From Gemmatimonadaceae bacterium (GTDB taxonomy: Bacteria > Gemmatimonadota > Gemmatimonadetes > Gemmatimonadales > Gemmatimonadaceae), in the NCBI GenBank assembly GCA_035633115.1, contig DASQFN010000075.1, positions 1 through 45,232 on the forward strand: 45,232 bases of DNA. Direction: 5' to 3'. The notes beneath the pieces are model-generated. The model worked only from the letters and a program-made list of their open reading frames with translations. It searched no databases and had not been told where the DNA came from. How positions within the stretch are numbered: position 1 is the stretch's first letter; each line of letters begins with the position of its first letter. Below, piece after piece: positions 25,360 through 33,868 of this stretch. A program made the position numbers and the translations under genes.

Positions 25360-26592
25360 TTAGAAACTGTTCGCGTAGCTGGGTTCGATCGTCGACAGCT
25401 GCCGGCGAATTATGGCCCACGAGCTCTGAACAGTCGACGACGGGCGAGCCTGCTGCATCGCATCATCAACCCGGCGTGCCGCAGTGATAAGCGAGCGACC
25501 GGCAACTGCTGCCGCGTCGGCGTTGCCACCACCGCGAACGAGCTGCTCATACAGCGACGCGTTATCCGCGAACGCCGAGAGTGCAAACCACAGATCGACG
25601 TCGCCGGCTGTGTACGCACGCCGCGCATTCACCGTGGCGGTACCGGAGACCGAAAGATCCAGCCGCTGGCGGCCGACGAGGTTCTGCGCATTGCGGCGCA
25701 GTGTCGTTGCCGACTCTACGGTAAGCACAGCGCCGAACGAGGAGCCGACGGATCCGGCGCCCACCGCGCCACCGGTTGTCAGGCCGAGCGAGCGAGCGGT
25801 GCGCCAGTCGAGATTACCCGTCGCGGTCAGGCCCTTGTCGACCTGATACTCGAACAGAGCGCGACGAGTCGCGTCGTCGAGCTGACCATTAACGGTACCG
25901 CGGTAGTAATTCTGCTGCGCAAGCGCCTGCTGTGCCGCGCGAATTCTGTCCTCCGCCGTGAACACCGTGTAGGCGTCGGCGATTCGTCTGCCACCGCGCG
26001 CTCTCAACGTTACCGGCTGGTCGAGCTGAACAGCGAGGCGGGTTCCCGCGGGAACATTGACGTTTTGCCCCGATGACAGGATGCTGCCGAGGGCCGAAAG
26101 GATGCCGGACGCGGGACTGTTCTCGGACCCCGCTCCCATGATCGCTCCTCCGATGCCGCCGCGTCCGCCAACGAGCACCACGCGTGCATTAGGATCGGCG
26201 TCGATCTGACGTCGCTCGGTTGCGTCTGTGCTCGTAAGCCTGCCGTCGATCGGATAGGTCGTGCCGTCAGGCAGGGTCAGACGGTCGAAAGCCACTTCGA
26301 TGACGCCCGATTGCTGCCGGGTTGCGGGCTGGACGAAGGAAATAACGCCGCGGATGCGGCTGCCGGCCGGAATGACCGTGTATTCGTCGGCACTGACAGT
26401 GTCGACGACCACTGTAGAGAAACTCTGTCCGACCTGGAGGTTGTTCGATTGAAGCGCTGTTGCGGTGCGTACGATAATTACGCTGCCTTCGGGCAGCAGC
26501 ACGCGCGCCTGTGCAGCAAGGCCTGACGCAGCGAACAGCGACAGGGCCAGGCTCCACGCTGCGCCGGGCAGGAATTTCGTTCGGATTTGCAT
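25360..26592 (-). CDS. Secreted protein with a peptidoglycan-binding (PG_binding_1) domain
   Basis: 410 residues, with AAGGAG seven bases before the ATG. Sec signal: MQIRTKFLPGAAWSLALSLF then AASGLAAQA. Residues about 30-200 form a beta-rich domain whose VIPAGSRIRGVISFVQPA and VNVPAGTRLAVQLDQPVTL halves recall TrbI/VirB10-like or DUF-type beta domains with repeated PAGTR loops. About residues 216-272 (IRAAQQALAQQNYYRGTVNG) match PG_binding_1, usually a cell-wall anchor. The C-terminal 120 residues are alpha-helical with no recognised domain. Likely periplasmic or envelope-bound; enzymatic activity is not suggested. Confidence 0.78.
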   Translation of the reverse strand: MQIRTKFLPGAAWSLALSLFAASGLAAQARVLLPEGSVIIVRTATALQSNNLQVGQSFSTVVVDTVSADEYTVIPAGSRIRGVISFVQPATRQQSGVIEVAFDRLTLPDGTTYPIDGRLTSTDATERRQIDADPNARVVLVGGRGGIGGAIMGAGSENSPASGILSALGSILSSGQNVNVPAGTRLAVQLDQPVTLRARGGRRIADAYTVFTAEDRIRAAQQALAQQNYYRGTVNGQLDDATRRALFEYQVDKGLTATGNLDWRTARSLGLTTGGAVGAGSVGSSFGAVLTVESATTLRRNAQNLVGRQRLDLSVSGTATVNARRAYTAGDVDLWFALSAFADNASLYEQLVRGGGNADAAAVAGRSLITAARRVDDAMQQARPSSTVQSSWAIIRRQLSTIEPSYANSF

Positions 26593-26680
26593 GGCTTAGC
26601 TCCTTATTGAGCGTGGGAACGAACAAGTCCCAACCATTCAAGAGGCGTACCGTCGAATCAGCGCCGCATCGCTGCGCAGA

Positions 26681-26708
26681 TGACCATTAATGACTATCTT
26701 GTGACTAT
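26681..26708 (+). promoter_or_regulatory. Candidate operator of the Phd/VapC module: three TGAC-AT repeats
   Basis: TGACCAT at 26681, TGACTAT at 26691 and TGACTAT at 26702 are near-identical words spaced 10 and 11 bases, one helical turn, immediately before or over the antitoxin start at 26707. Type II antitoxins repress their own promoter through such helically phased sites, so this is a plausible operator. No promoter hexamers are clear. Confidence 0.4.
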
Positions 26709-26967
26709 GACGGACGTTCGCATTGCACAGCTCAAAGCGCGGCTCAGCGAGTATCTGCGGGCCGTGCGAAAGGGGCACGAAGTGGCGGTTTACGACCGGA
26801 ATCAGCCCATCGCGCGGCTTGTCCCATTTTCGCGAACAGGTCCGCTCCTCGTTCGCGAGCCGGTGAGGCGTTACGCGACGCTTGGAGAGATTCCGTTGCC
26901 GCCACCGGTCAGACTCGATACTGACCCAGTCGAGCTTCTCCTCCAAGACCGCCGAAGTGGACGATGA
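26707..26967 (+). CDS. Phd/YefM-type antitoxin
   Basis: 86 residues from ATG 26707; ATG 26680 would extend it by nine. MTDVRIAQLKARLSEYLRAV is the classic Phd/YefM DNA-binding N-terminus and VAVYDRNQPIARLVPFSR its central part; the C-terminal tail (LGEIPLPPPVRLDTDPVELL) is the disordered toxin-neutralising arm. It overlaps the toxin gene by four bases (ATGA at 26964). It should bind and inhibit the VapC toxin and repress the pair. Confidence 0.85.
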   Translation: MTDVRIAQLKARLSEYLRAVRKGHEVAVYDRNQPIARLVPFSRTGPLLVREPVRRYATLGEIPLPPPVRLDTDPVELLLQDRRSGR

Positions 26968-27380
26968 TCGCTTATCTGGATTCGTCGGTCATCCTGCGAG
27001 TCATTCTGGGACAGCCGGGGCGAATTCCGGAATGGAGACGCATCACCACAGGAGTCGCGAGCAGTCTCATCGAGGTCGAATGCCTTCGAACTATCGAACG
27101 CCTGCGTCTGACGGGAGAGCTGACTGTCGAGGAGACCGCCATCCGTCGCGAGGCTGTCTACCGAGTCATCGAACGACTCGATGTCGTGGAGCTGACAGGC
27201 GCTGTTCTCCATCGCGCTTCGCAGCCGATGTCGGCGCCGCTGGGAACACTTGACGCTTTGCACCTTGCGACCGCCGACCTGTGGCGCGAGACGCAGGGAA
27301 AAGCCCTCGTATTTGCTACGCACGATCGCGCACTCGCTCTCGGCGCGCGAGGCAACGGATTCAGAGTTCTCGGAGTGTAA
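26964..27380 (+). CDS. vapC: VapC-family PIN-domain toxin
   Basis: 138 residues. IAYLDSSVILRVIL carries the first PIN aspartate, a SSLIEVECLR segment the conserved glutamate, and GTLDALHLATADLW and FATHDRALA the two C-terminal acidic positions. Such toxins cut specific tRNAs or rRNA loops; the target is unknown. All four acidic residues are present, so the enzyme should be active, in contrast to the broken module at 4024-4667. Its end is only nine bases from the convergent hydrolase gene. Confidence 0.9.
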   Translation: MIAYLDSSVILRVILGQPGRIPEWRRITTGVASSLIEVECLRTIERLRLTGELTVEETAIRREAVYRVIERLDVVELTGAVLHRASQPMSAPLGTLDALHLATADLWRETQGKALVFATHDRALALGARGNGFRVLGV

Positions 27381-27389
27381 CCGGCGCCG

Positions 27390-28082
27390 TCACTGCTTCA
27401 GCGAGGCGAGCCACCGCTGCGTGTGATCCGCGACTTCCTCCAGAACCTTCGCGTCGGTCTTTCCAGAAGATTTGAGGACGTGGAAGCTGTGATCCGCGCC
27501 TTCGATCCACTGCATATCCCAGCGCGTCCTCACGGACTTGAGCGCGGTCTCCATCAATGCACGCGTGCAGAATGGGTCGCGGGTGCCGCTGAAGCAAAGC
27601 ACCGGCACGTCGATCGAGCCAAGGTGAGCGTCGCGCAGCTTCTCCGGCTGACCCGGCGGATGCAGAGGGTACGCGAGGAGCAGCAGACCGTCGCAGTTGA
27701 ATCCCTTCGCCGCCATCATCGATGCCGCGCGGCCGCCCATCGATCGTCCACCAATAATCAGTGTACGCGGATTCAACTCCGCCCTCGCATGCGCGACCAC
27801 CGCGGAAAAGCATTCTTCGAGGCGCGGCATGGGATCGGGACGCCCCGATTTCTTCTCGCGGTAAAGAAAGTTGAATCGGACGGTGCTCAGTCCGCGCGAG
27901 CGCAGCGCGCGCGTGAGCGCAACGATGCTCTTGTCGGCCAGATTCCCGCCGGCGCCGTGGGCGCACACGAATACCGGCGCATCCAGTCCGGTGTCGGCAC
28001 TCTCGAATATTGCTGTAGTCGTCGCCTGCCCGACGGGTAGAGTCCACTCGACTGACGACGACGCAGCTCCGGTGCCGCTCAT
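27390..28082 (-). CDS. Alpha/beta hydrolase, KANSL3/Tex30-like family
   Basis: 230 residues from ATG 28082, which overlaps the helicase stop by four bases (ATGA); an upstream ATG at 28100 is less likely. Oxyanion region FVCAHGAGGNLADKS, nucleophile elbow GGRSMGGR (Ser), acid FSGTRDPFC (Asp) and GADHSFHV (His) are all in place. The GRSMGGR elbow with the C-terminal DHSFH is the pattern of small dienelactone-hydrolase-related proteins in this family. Substrate unknown; the start/stop overlap puts it in one operon with the helicase, possibly by chance. Confidence 0.86.
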   Translation of the reverse strand: MSGTGAASSSVEWTLPVGQATTTAIFESADTGLDAPVFVCAHGAGGNLADKSIVALTRALRSRGLSTVRFNFLYREKKSGRPDPMPRLEECFSAVVAHARAELNPRTLIIGGRSMGGRAASMMAAKGFNCDGLLLLAYPLHPPGQPEKLRDAHLGSIDVPVLCFSGTRDPFCTRALMETALKSVRTRWDMQWIEGADHSFHVLKSSGKTDAKVLEEVADHTQRWLASLKQ

Positions 28083-31024
28083 GCGAGTGGTGGGGGGCAC
28101 GGCGCCAGCTCCATCTCATCCAGAAAGCGGTGGCCGCCGGTTGGTTGTCCGCTGCGCTCGTCCACGCGCGTGAGAACGAGCCGGTCTTTCGTTCGGGTCA
28201 TGCCGACATACAGAAGTCGCCGAGCCTCCTCGATGTCACGCTTCGTCGGATCTCTTTTTCGCAGGAGCTGTGTGTCTTCAGCGCCCACTATGTAAACTCG
28301 TGAGAACTCCAGTCCTTTAGTCGAGTGCAATGTCAGTAGGTTAACCCTCGTCCTTTCCGGCTCGTATCCGTCCGTTTTCGACAAAGTCACCCGTTCCAGA
28401 AAGCAGCCGATCTGCTCCGCAAGTGGCTTTCCCTCGACCAAATCGAGCAATGGGCCGATTCGAAGCATTGCAGCCGGGTACCGTTCCCCGGCTGTCTTAT
28501 CGGCGCGAACCTGGTCCATGAGCCGCTCGCCCCCAAGGCGCGCTATCAAATCGTCCAGGGTTGGAATCGAGTGATCGTCCGCGTTATCCCTTTCCTTCCC
28601 GTAAAACTCCAGACACTTGCTATACCGTCCGAACGGAAAGAGACGCGTGAGCGTCTTCAGCCGGACCGCCTCCGCACAGAGGGAGTCTTCCTCGCAGAGT
28701 GCGAGCGCGACACCCAGGTAGTCGAGCAGAGTGTCGAGCGCCGTCTTCCGAGCGCGTGCCACCTTCGTCTCGCCGAGGGCAAGGAACACGTGCGCGAGAC
28801 ACCGCGTGTCGGCAAGAGCGCGGTGCGACCCGCCGGTGTCAATACCGTAGAGCCGGGCAAGGTCGGGAAGCCTGGCACTGCTTGCGTGGAGCTCGCGGGC
28901 GAGGACGAGAGTATCGTATGTGCAAAGGGGAGCGCCTGCGAGCGCCTCTGACATCCGTTTGAGTATCGGAAAATCGAACTCATAGCCGTTATGTGCAACG
29001 ATTATGTCTCGTCCACAGAACTCTCTGAAATCTTCCCAGATTTGCTCGAAGTATGGCGCGTCCGCCACGTCGGCCTCGAAGAGCTTATGCGTTCTGCTCG
29101 CGCCTCTCCCGATTGGAACACGAGGTTTGACGAGAGAATGAAACTCGGCCACGATCCTGCCATTGCGCACTCGGACGGCGGCCACTTCGACGATCTCCGC
29201 GCGTGCGACGTTCTTGTCCGTAGTCTCAAGGTCGACAGCCGTGAAATCGCGGAAGCGATTCGAGAAAAGGGCGCTCCGATTCAGCTGTGCAGCTTTGAAC
29301 AGCGCGAGAGAGAGTCCTAGTTCTGGCGCGTCTGAAGTGTCGAGCGGTAGCGCCTCGGGGGGAGGGAGCCCACCAAGCTCTACCCGGGTTAACCCGATCC
29401 CCGCAAGAATTCCCTTTAGAGCGATCTCCACTCCCCCCAGCCTGGGCAGCCATACTGTCTGAGAGATATCGAGCGCTGACTCTAACTTTGCAGCAAGCTT
29501 CCTGACCTCTTCGCTCTCGGCTGGATCGGAAAGCTCGTCGTGATTCTCCTCGAGAACAGTCCGATACTCACCCACGCGCTGTGAGAGAACCTCATCCGCA
29601 AGCGTGCGAATCTCTGTATGCCGGGAACCGAGGGCGACAAGGTTCTGCAGCGCAAAAAACCCTCGCCAGATCTTGCGGCGGTCGCTGTCCTCCTTGGGAA
29701 GCCTTCGAGCTGTGTACTCCAGATGTTCGAGCAACGGCCTGTTCTCTTCATCAGCTTTAGCCCGTGAACCGTCAATGAGCGGTTTCGGAAGGACGACTCG
29801 AAGAAAAGCCTCCTTGTGCAATGGATCGTCAGGGTCGAGGATGACCCGGAGCGCAGCGATGAGATAGCGCACAACCGGGTCCTCGGAGAGTGCGCGGCCC
29901 TGCGCCATGCGGCACGGGACGCCGGCTGACAGAAAGCCTGACTCCGCTGAGTAACCGATCTCGTGCGTGCAATAGAGCAGGGCGAAGTCTCCCCATTCCA
30001 GCGCGTTCGCTTCGCGGTCCCGGCTGAGGTCTGCGAGTATCCACGAAATCTCTGACGCATCCGTATCGAAGGTCAGCGCATGGACCTGGAACGGCGAGCT
30101 GCGAAGTGCGTCTGCATGCCTGCGATCGCCGAAAAGCGGAGTATTGTGCGCCAGCAGCCTCCGCGCGAATCCCATTACTTCGCTCGGGCAACGACGGTTA
30201 TCGCCAAGCTCTGCTTTCACAGAGAGCTTGAAGTTGTTGAGGAATGCGGTGAAGACCTTCGGGTTGGCGCCGGTCCACGAGAAGATCGACTGCTCATCGT
30301 CACCGACAGCAAACACATTATTGTGCTCGAAGGCCAGAGAGCGGACGATAGCGTATTGAGCGCGATTCAGATCCTGGAACTCGTCAACGAGAATACAGTC
30401 CCAGCGCGCGCGAACTTCCGCAGCGACGGAATCGACTCGCATGAGCTGTGCGGCCTTGAGCACGAGCATGTCGAAGTCAACGAGATTTCGCTTGCCGAGG
30501 AAATCGCAATACGCCATGTACAAGGTCGCATCGTTATCACGGAGCGGATCACCGTGAAAACGATGAGCCGTGAAGCAGGTAAGCGTGTTGCTGTGGTACT
30601 TCCGGAATCCCTCGATGCGATGGAGGACGGAGAGCTGATAGTCCTCATCGGCAATGCCGAATCCTGGCCGCAGGCCAACCTGCTCCGCGAACTCCCGCAG
30701 CAGCTCGGCGCAGAACGAGTGAATCGTCCCGCGCTTCACACGCTCGGCGCGCTCGCCGAGGTATTTCTCGAGTCGCGAGGCGATCTCGCCGGCTGCTTTG
30801 TTGGTGAATGTGAATACGCAGATGCGGGCCGGATCGATCTGGTGCTTTTCGATCAGGAAGCGAATTCGCTCGATGAGACAGTAGGTTTTTCCGGCGCCGG
30901 GGCCGGCGAGAACGAGCACGGGGCCTTGGTTGGACTCTATCGCTGCCCGCTGCGAGGGGGAGGCGACGTGCGGGGTATAAGCGGCGAGGTTGTCGGAGAC
31001 TTTGGGCGCCGAAATCACGCTCAA
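28079..31024 (-). CDS. UvrD/PcrA-like helicase with an inserted DEDDh exonuclease domain
   Basis: 981 residues. N-terminal SF1A helicase: Q-motif region (SPSQRAAIESNQGPVLVLAG), Walker A AGPGAGKT (40-47), FTFTNKAA, DEFQD (214-218), then VGDDEQSIFSWTGA and NRRCP. C-terminal helicase motifs: LLTLHSTKGLEF (896-907) and VGMTRTKDRL (940s). Between them, at about residues 593-750, lies a DnaQ/PolC-type exonuclease: D598/E600 in FTAVDLETT, D684 in HNGYEFDFP, H734 and D739 in GSHRALADT. So a strand-unwinding motor and a 3'-5' exonuclease are in one chain. Possible roles are DNA repair, recombination or defence; none is shown. The gene following in the operon is an alpha/beta hydrolase. Confidence 0.9.
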   Translation of the reverse strand: MSVISAPKVSDNLAAYTPHVASPSQRAAIESNQGPVLVLAGPGAGKTYCLIERIRFLIEKHQIDPARICVFTFTNKAAGEIASRLEKYLGERAERVKRGTIHSFCAELLREFAEQVGLRPGFGIADEDYQLSVLHRIEGFRKYHSNTLTCFTAHRFHGDPLRDNDATLYMAYCDFLGKRNLVDFDMLVLKAAQLMRVDSVAAEVRARWDCILVDEFQDLNRAQYAIVRSLAFEHNNVFAVGDDEQSIFSWTGANPKVFTAFLNNFKLSVKAELGDNRRCPSEVMGFARRLLAHNTPLFGDRRHADALRSSPFQVHALTFDTDASEISWILADLSRDREANALEWGDFALLYCTHEIGYSAESGFLSAGVPCRMAQGRALSEDPVVRYLIAALRVILDPDDPLHKEAFLRVVLPKPLIDGSRAKADEENRPLLEHLEYTARRLPKEDSDRRKIWRGFFALQNLVALGSRHTEIRTLADEVLSQRVGEYRTVLEENHDELSDPAESEEVRKLAAKLESALDISQTVWLPRLGGVEIALKGILAGIGLTRVELGGLPPPEALPLDTSDAPELGLSLALFKAAQLNRSALFSNRFRDFTAVDLETTDKNVARAEIVEVAAVRVRNGRIVAEFHSLVKPRVPIGRGASRTHKLFEADVADAPYFEQIWEDFREFCGRDIIVAHNGYEFDFPILKRMSEALAGAPLCTYDTLVLARELHASSARLPDLARLYGIDTGGSHRALADTRCLAHVFLALGETKVARARKTALDTLLDYLGVALALCEEDSLCAEAVRLKTLTRLFPFGRYSKCLEFYGKERDNADDHSIPTLDDLIARLGGERLMDQVRADKTAGERYPAAMLRIGPLLDLVEGKPLAEQIGCFLERVTLSKTDGYEPERTRVNLLTLHSTKGLEFSRVYIVGAEDTQLLRKRDPTKRDIEEARRLLYVGMTRTKDRLVLTRVDERSGQPTGGHRFLDEMELAPCPPPLA

Positions 31025-31089
31025 AGTTAGCGTCGGGGCGCAACATCAACCAAGAACTACGCGGATCCGGGATTCCAGAGGCGTAGTTA

Positions 31090-31423
31090 TGAGTTTCGAG
31101 AGGAACAATCCATCGATAAACCCGCCTCTGCTACAGCTGGATTCTCAATGGCCCGGCCATCGCGCTGTTCTCGATTGGTCTGCTCTTCACGGAGGGGCGA
31201 TCGTACCGCGAATCGCAGTGGGAGCGGCGGGGCTTCTGGTGGGGGTGTGGCCGATCATCGCCGCGATTACGGGCGAATCTTCCCGGGACAATTCACCAGC
31301 GAAGTGCGGAAGGAGACTGCGCTCGTCACATCGGTCTCGTACCTGTTCCTCGGAATTACTCTCGTTAGGCGCGCGCGGGCTATGACAACGTCGCTCGATT
31401 CAGCGCCCGTCAGCGGACAATGA
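31090..31423 (+). pseudogene. Frameshifted remnant of a small multi-pass membrane protein
   Basis: Three frames in succession read like one protein: MSFERNNPSINPP (from 31090), then WILNGPAIALFSIGLLFTEG in another frame, then AVGAAGLLVGVWPIIAAITG, then IFPGQFTSEVRKETALVTSV and SYLFLGITLVRRAR in the third. Each piece is coherent and hydrophobic in the right places, with frame changes near 31140, 31208 and 31275. No single frame is complete. I do not recognise the family. It lies between the helicase start and the multicopper oxidase end and is probably a dead gene; local sequencing indels are the alternative. Confidence 0.55.
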
Positions 31424-33302
31424 TCTTTCGCTTGTATTGCAGGTGGTTGTCCGGCGGCCCCACCGTCACGACGTACTCGCCAGGCTCGCGCGCCACGAAC
31501 TCCGCGTCGTACATCTCGCCGACTCCCAGCCTCCGAATAGCTGGGCCCGTCACGGCAAGGGCGGGCGGCAGGTCAGCGCCATCCTTGGCGAGCCCTCGCC
31601 ATGTGACGACGTCGGCGCCGCGCCGAATCGCAAAGAACAGCCGCACCGCGGGGCCGATGTTGATGAACCGGAAGCGGTGGGACGCGCCCACGGCCATCTC
31701 GATTGGAGGTCCGGTTGCCGAATCACCGTTGATCGTTATGAGGGCCGGAGTTCTGCGTCCGTCCCATCCAGCCGTGAAGACATGGTCGGTGCCCGGATCA
31801 AATTTCTGGCCGGGCTCGAGGACGATAATAGGTGCAAAAAGCCCGGAGGTCAGCTGTTCGACGTCGTTGAGGTGAGTGTGATACATGAACGTTCCCGCGC
31901 GTGGCAGCGTGAGCCGCGCGGTAAATGAGTCATTGGGCGAAATAGTCGGTGCGAGCAGACTCGCGTTGCCGCTCCAGCCCGCGACGCCATCGGAGTAGCT
32001 TTCCAGCTCGATGCCATGCCAGTGAATCGATGTGGCTTCGCGGAGACGATTGATGATCGTGATGTCCGTCGGCTCGTCGCGCGTCAACACTAATGTCGAT
32101 CCTGGAATCTCGACCGAATCAAGAGCGGGAATGCGGGCGTCCCTCTGCAGCACATATCCGAGAGCGCGCGGAGCGAGGCCCCTCCGCCGTCCCTCGTTGA
32201 TGAAGAGGTGAAGCTTCCTGACTCTGTCCCGGCTCGCTGGCCGTACTCCACCCGGCTGATTGACAGTGATGCCGAGGACGAGACCGGACATGTGCGCACC
32301 GGCGTCGGCGGAATGCGCCGCGTGTTCGCTTGCCACCTTGCCTGTCAGCCGCGCGTTGCCCGGCACAACGTGGAAGGTGATATGACAATGGAAGAGCCAG
32401 TTGCCGGGCCGGTCCGGGCTCCAGACCATGAACATCGTGTGACCGGGACTCAGATCTTCGGTCACAGCGAGCCGGCGCTTCGCGGAGGCGTAGAGAGTGT
32501 CGGCCCGCCCGGTGCCGCGCGCATCCACGCGGAAATAAAAACCATGCAGATGCATCGGGTGATTCCGCAGTGACGCGTTCACCACATGCCATCTGAGCGT
32601 GTCGCCCACGTTCGCCAATACTCGCTCCGTGAACGGCCACGTCCTGCCGTTTATTGCAACAGCGTTGGTGTACGTTGTCGAATCTTTTGGCTGCCCCCAT
32701 ATGTTGATGACGAAGATGCGATCGGGAGGAGCCCCGCCCTCCGGGTCGACGACGAAAGCGCCGCCCAGCTGCTCCCGCTCCGCACCCGGCCGGACTCGTA
32801 GCTTCATTATTCCCGGTGTCGCCATGTAGAAGTACGTTCCAGGAGCGCCGGCAACAAAGCGCACGGTTCGTGACTGGCCCGGAGGGATGGGAATGCTGTC
32901 GAGTGAAGCGGCGGGTCGCTCGACGAGTCCGCGAACGTAGACCGTAGAATCCGCTAGAGTGTTCCGGATCGTCGCAACGATGGTCGTCCCGGTACGCGCG
33001 CGAATGAGCGGCGCGGGGATTTGCGGCTCCTTCCCTTCTTCGGCGATCGCGGCAACGTCGACAAACGGGCCCGTCGGCGATTCAGGGTACCAGCGCGCCA
33101 TTCCCACGACGAGCTGCAGGGTCAGAACACCGTTCCTGAGCTCACCGGCCCGCTTCCGATTGTCGTTTGCCTTGACGACGGCGAGCGGTGGAGCATGCAC
33201 CGATGCTTTGGCGAGCCGCGCCTGCGCACCCGCGGGCTCAACCGTCAGTATGAGCAGCAGCGGGAAAAGGAAAAATGCAATGAGGAAGGGTTTCCGCCTC
33301 AC
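31410..33302 (-). CDS. Multicopper oxidase with rearranged cupredoxin order
   Basis: 630 residues from GTG 33302, with GAGAGG upstream, and a Sec signal. Four cupredoxin-like domains can be drawn: D1 (about 50-190) lacks ligands, D2 carries HPMHLHG (248-254) and HCHITFH (305-311), D3 carries HWHG (427-430) and YHTH (474-477), D4 (500-630) lacks ligands. In ordinary laccases HWHG and HxH come in the first domain and HxxHxH and HCH in the last, so here the two halves are swapped. All ten or so Cu ligands are present. The residue five after the last histidine is N316 where Met, Leu or Phe is usual. It lies 102 bases after a BlaI-type repressor gene, and could oxidise Cu(I) or phenolics. Confidence 0.85.
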   Translation of the reverse strand: MRRKPFLIAFFLFPLLLILTVEPAGAQARLAKASVHAPPLAVVKANDNRKRAGELRNGVLTLQLVVGMARWYPESPTGPFVDVAAIAEEGKEPQIPAPLIRARTGTTIVATIRNTLADSTVYVRGLVERPAASLDSIPIPPGQSRTVRFVAGAPGTYFYMATPGIMKLRVRPGAEREQLGGAFVVDPEGGAPPDRIFVINIWGQPKDSTTYTNAVAINGRTWPFTERVLANVGDTLRWHVVNASLRNHPMHLHGFYFRVDARGTGRADTLYASAKRRLAVTEDLSPGHTMFMVWSPDRPGNWLFHCHITFHVVPGNARLTGKVASEHAAHSADAGAHMSGLVLGITVNQPGGVRPASRDRVRKLHLFINEGRRRGLAPRALGYVLQRDARIPALDSVEIPGSTLVLTRDEPTDITIINRLREATSIHWHGIELESYSDGVAGWSGNASLLAPTISPNDSFTARLTLPRAGTFMYHTHLNDVEQLTSGLFAPIIVLEPGQKFDPGTDHVFTAGWDGRRTPALITINGDSATGPPIEMAVGASHRFRFINIGPAVRLFFAIRRGADVVTWRGLAKDGADLPPALAVTGPAIRRLGVGEMYDAEFVAREPGEYVVTVGPPDNHLQYKRKIIVR

Positions 33303-33404
33303 GAAGGGCCTCTCGTCTTATTTGCGGAGACCCAATTTGTAGCCGACTACGGCTCAAGGCCAGAGTCTTTGGAGATCACTGCAGACATGGCCGATACCAT
33401 AGAA

Positions 33405-33809
33405 CTATCTCCCGCTCTGGCGAGCGCGGCGAATCGTCTTGCGGAGACGGTCCACTTCGGCGTCGTCAAGATCGACGTCCGACATCCTGAGCAGAGCGGT
33501 CACCGCCTGCTCGGGCGAATCGCCAAAATAAGTCTTCACGACGTGAGCCAGCACGTCATCTCGGGCCCGCTCGGTCGACTCCGCCGGATAGTACACGTAG
33601 CGGGGGCCATCTTCCTTATGGCGGATCAGACCTTTTTCGCCAAGAATACGGAGCACTGATCGCACAGCTGAGTACGTGGGCGGGTCGGGAAGATCGCCCA
33701 TGATCTCGGCGACCGTCGCGCCGTGGCGCTGGTGAAGGATGTCCATGACCTGCCGCTCGCGGCGGCTCAGGGCATCGGCCGGGGCGGGCGTAGCTGATTT
33801 GATTTTCAT
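33405..33809 (-). CDS. BlaI/MecI/CopY-family transcriptional repressor
   Basis: 134 residues from ATG 33809 (33842 is another start). SRRERQVMDILHQRHGATVAEIM is the first half of the family's winged helix, SAVRSVLRILGEKGLIRHKEDGPRYVYYP the second. The C-terminal part is the dimerisation helix region. Family members repress beta-lactamase, mecA or copper genes; those in copper control (CopY) carry CxCxxxxCxC, which is absent here, so copper sensing by this protein is not supported directly. No BlaR1-like M56 protease is in the window. Two palindromic repeats upstream (33869-33901) are probable operators. It precedes the multicopper oxidase gene on the same strand. Confidence 0.88.
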   Translation of the reverse strand: MKIKSATPAPADALSRRERQVMDILHQRHGATVAEIMGDLPDPPTYSAVRSVLRILGEKGLIRHKEDGPRYVYYPAESTERARDDVLAHVVKTYFGDSPEQAVTALLRMSDVDLDDAEVDRLRKTIRRARQSGR

Positions 33810-33868
33810 TGACTCGCGTGGAGTTGCTGATTGTTGCGGCATTCGCGCTATCCGAATCTGAGTGTCCG

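Noticed and set aside
31025-31409. An insertion sequence or transposase remnant in this stretch.
   Set aside because: No terminal inverted repeats, no transposase motif; the readable pieces resemble a small membrane protein.
33405-33809. Copper-sensing CopY-type regulation of the multicopper oxidase.
   Set aside because: The protein lacks the CxCxxxxCxC tail and the operators do not match the TACAxxTGTA type of CopY, so copper sensing was not claimed.
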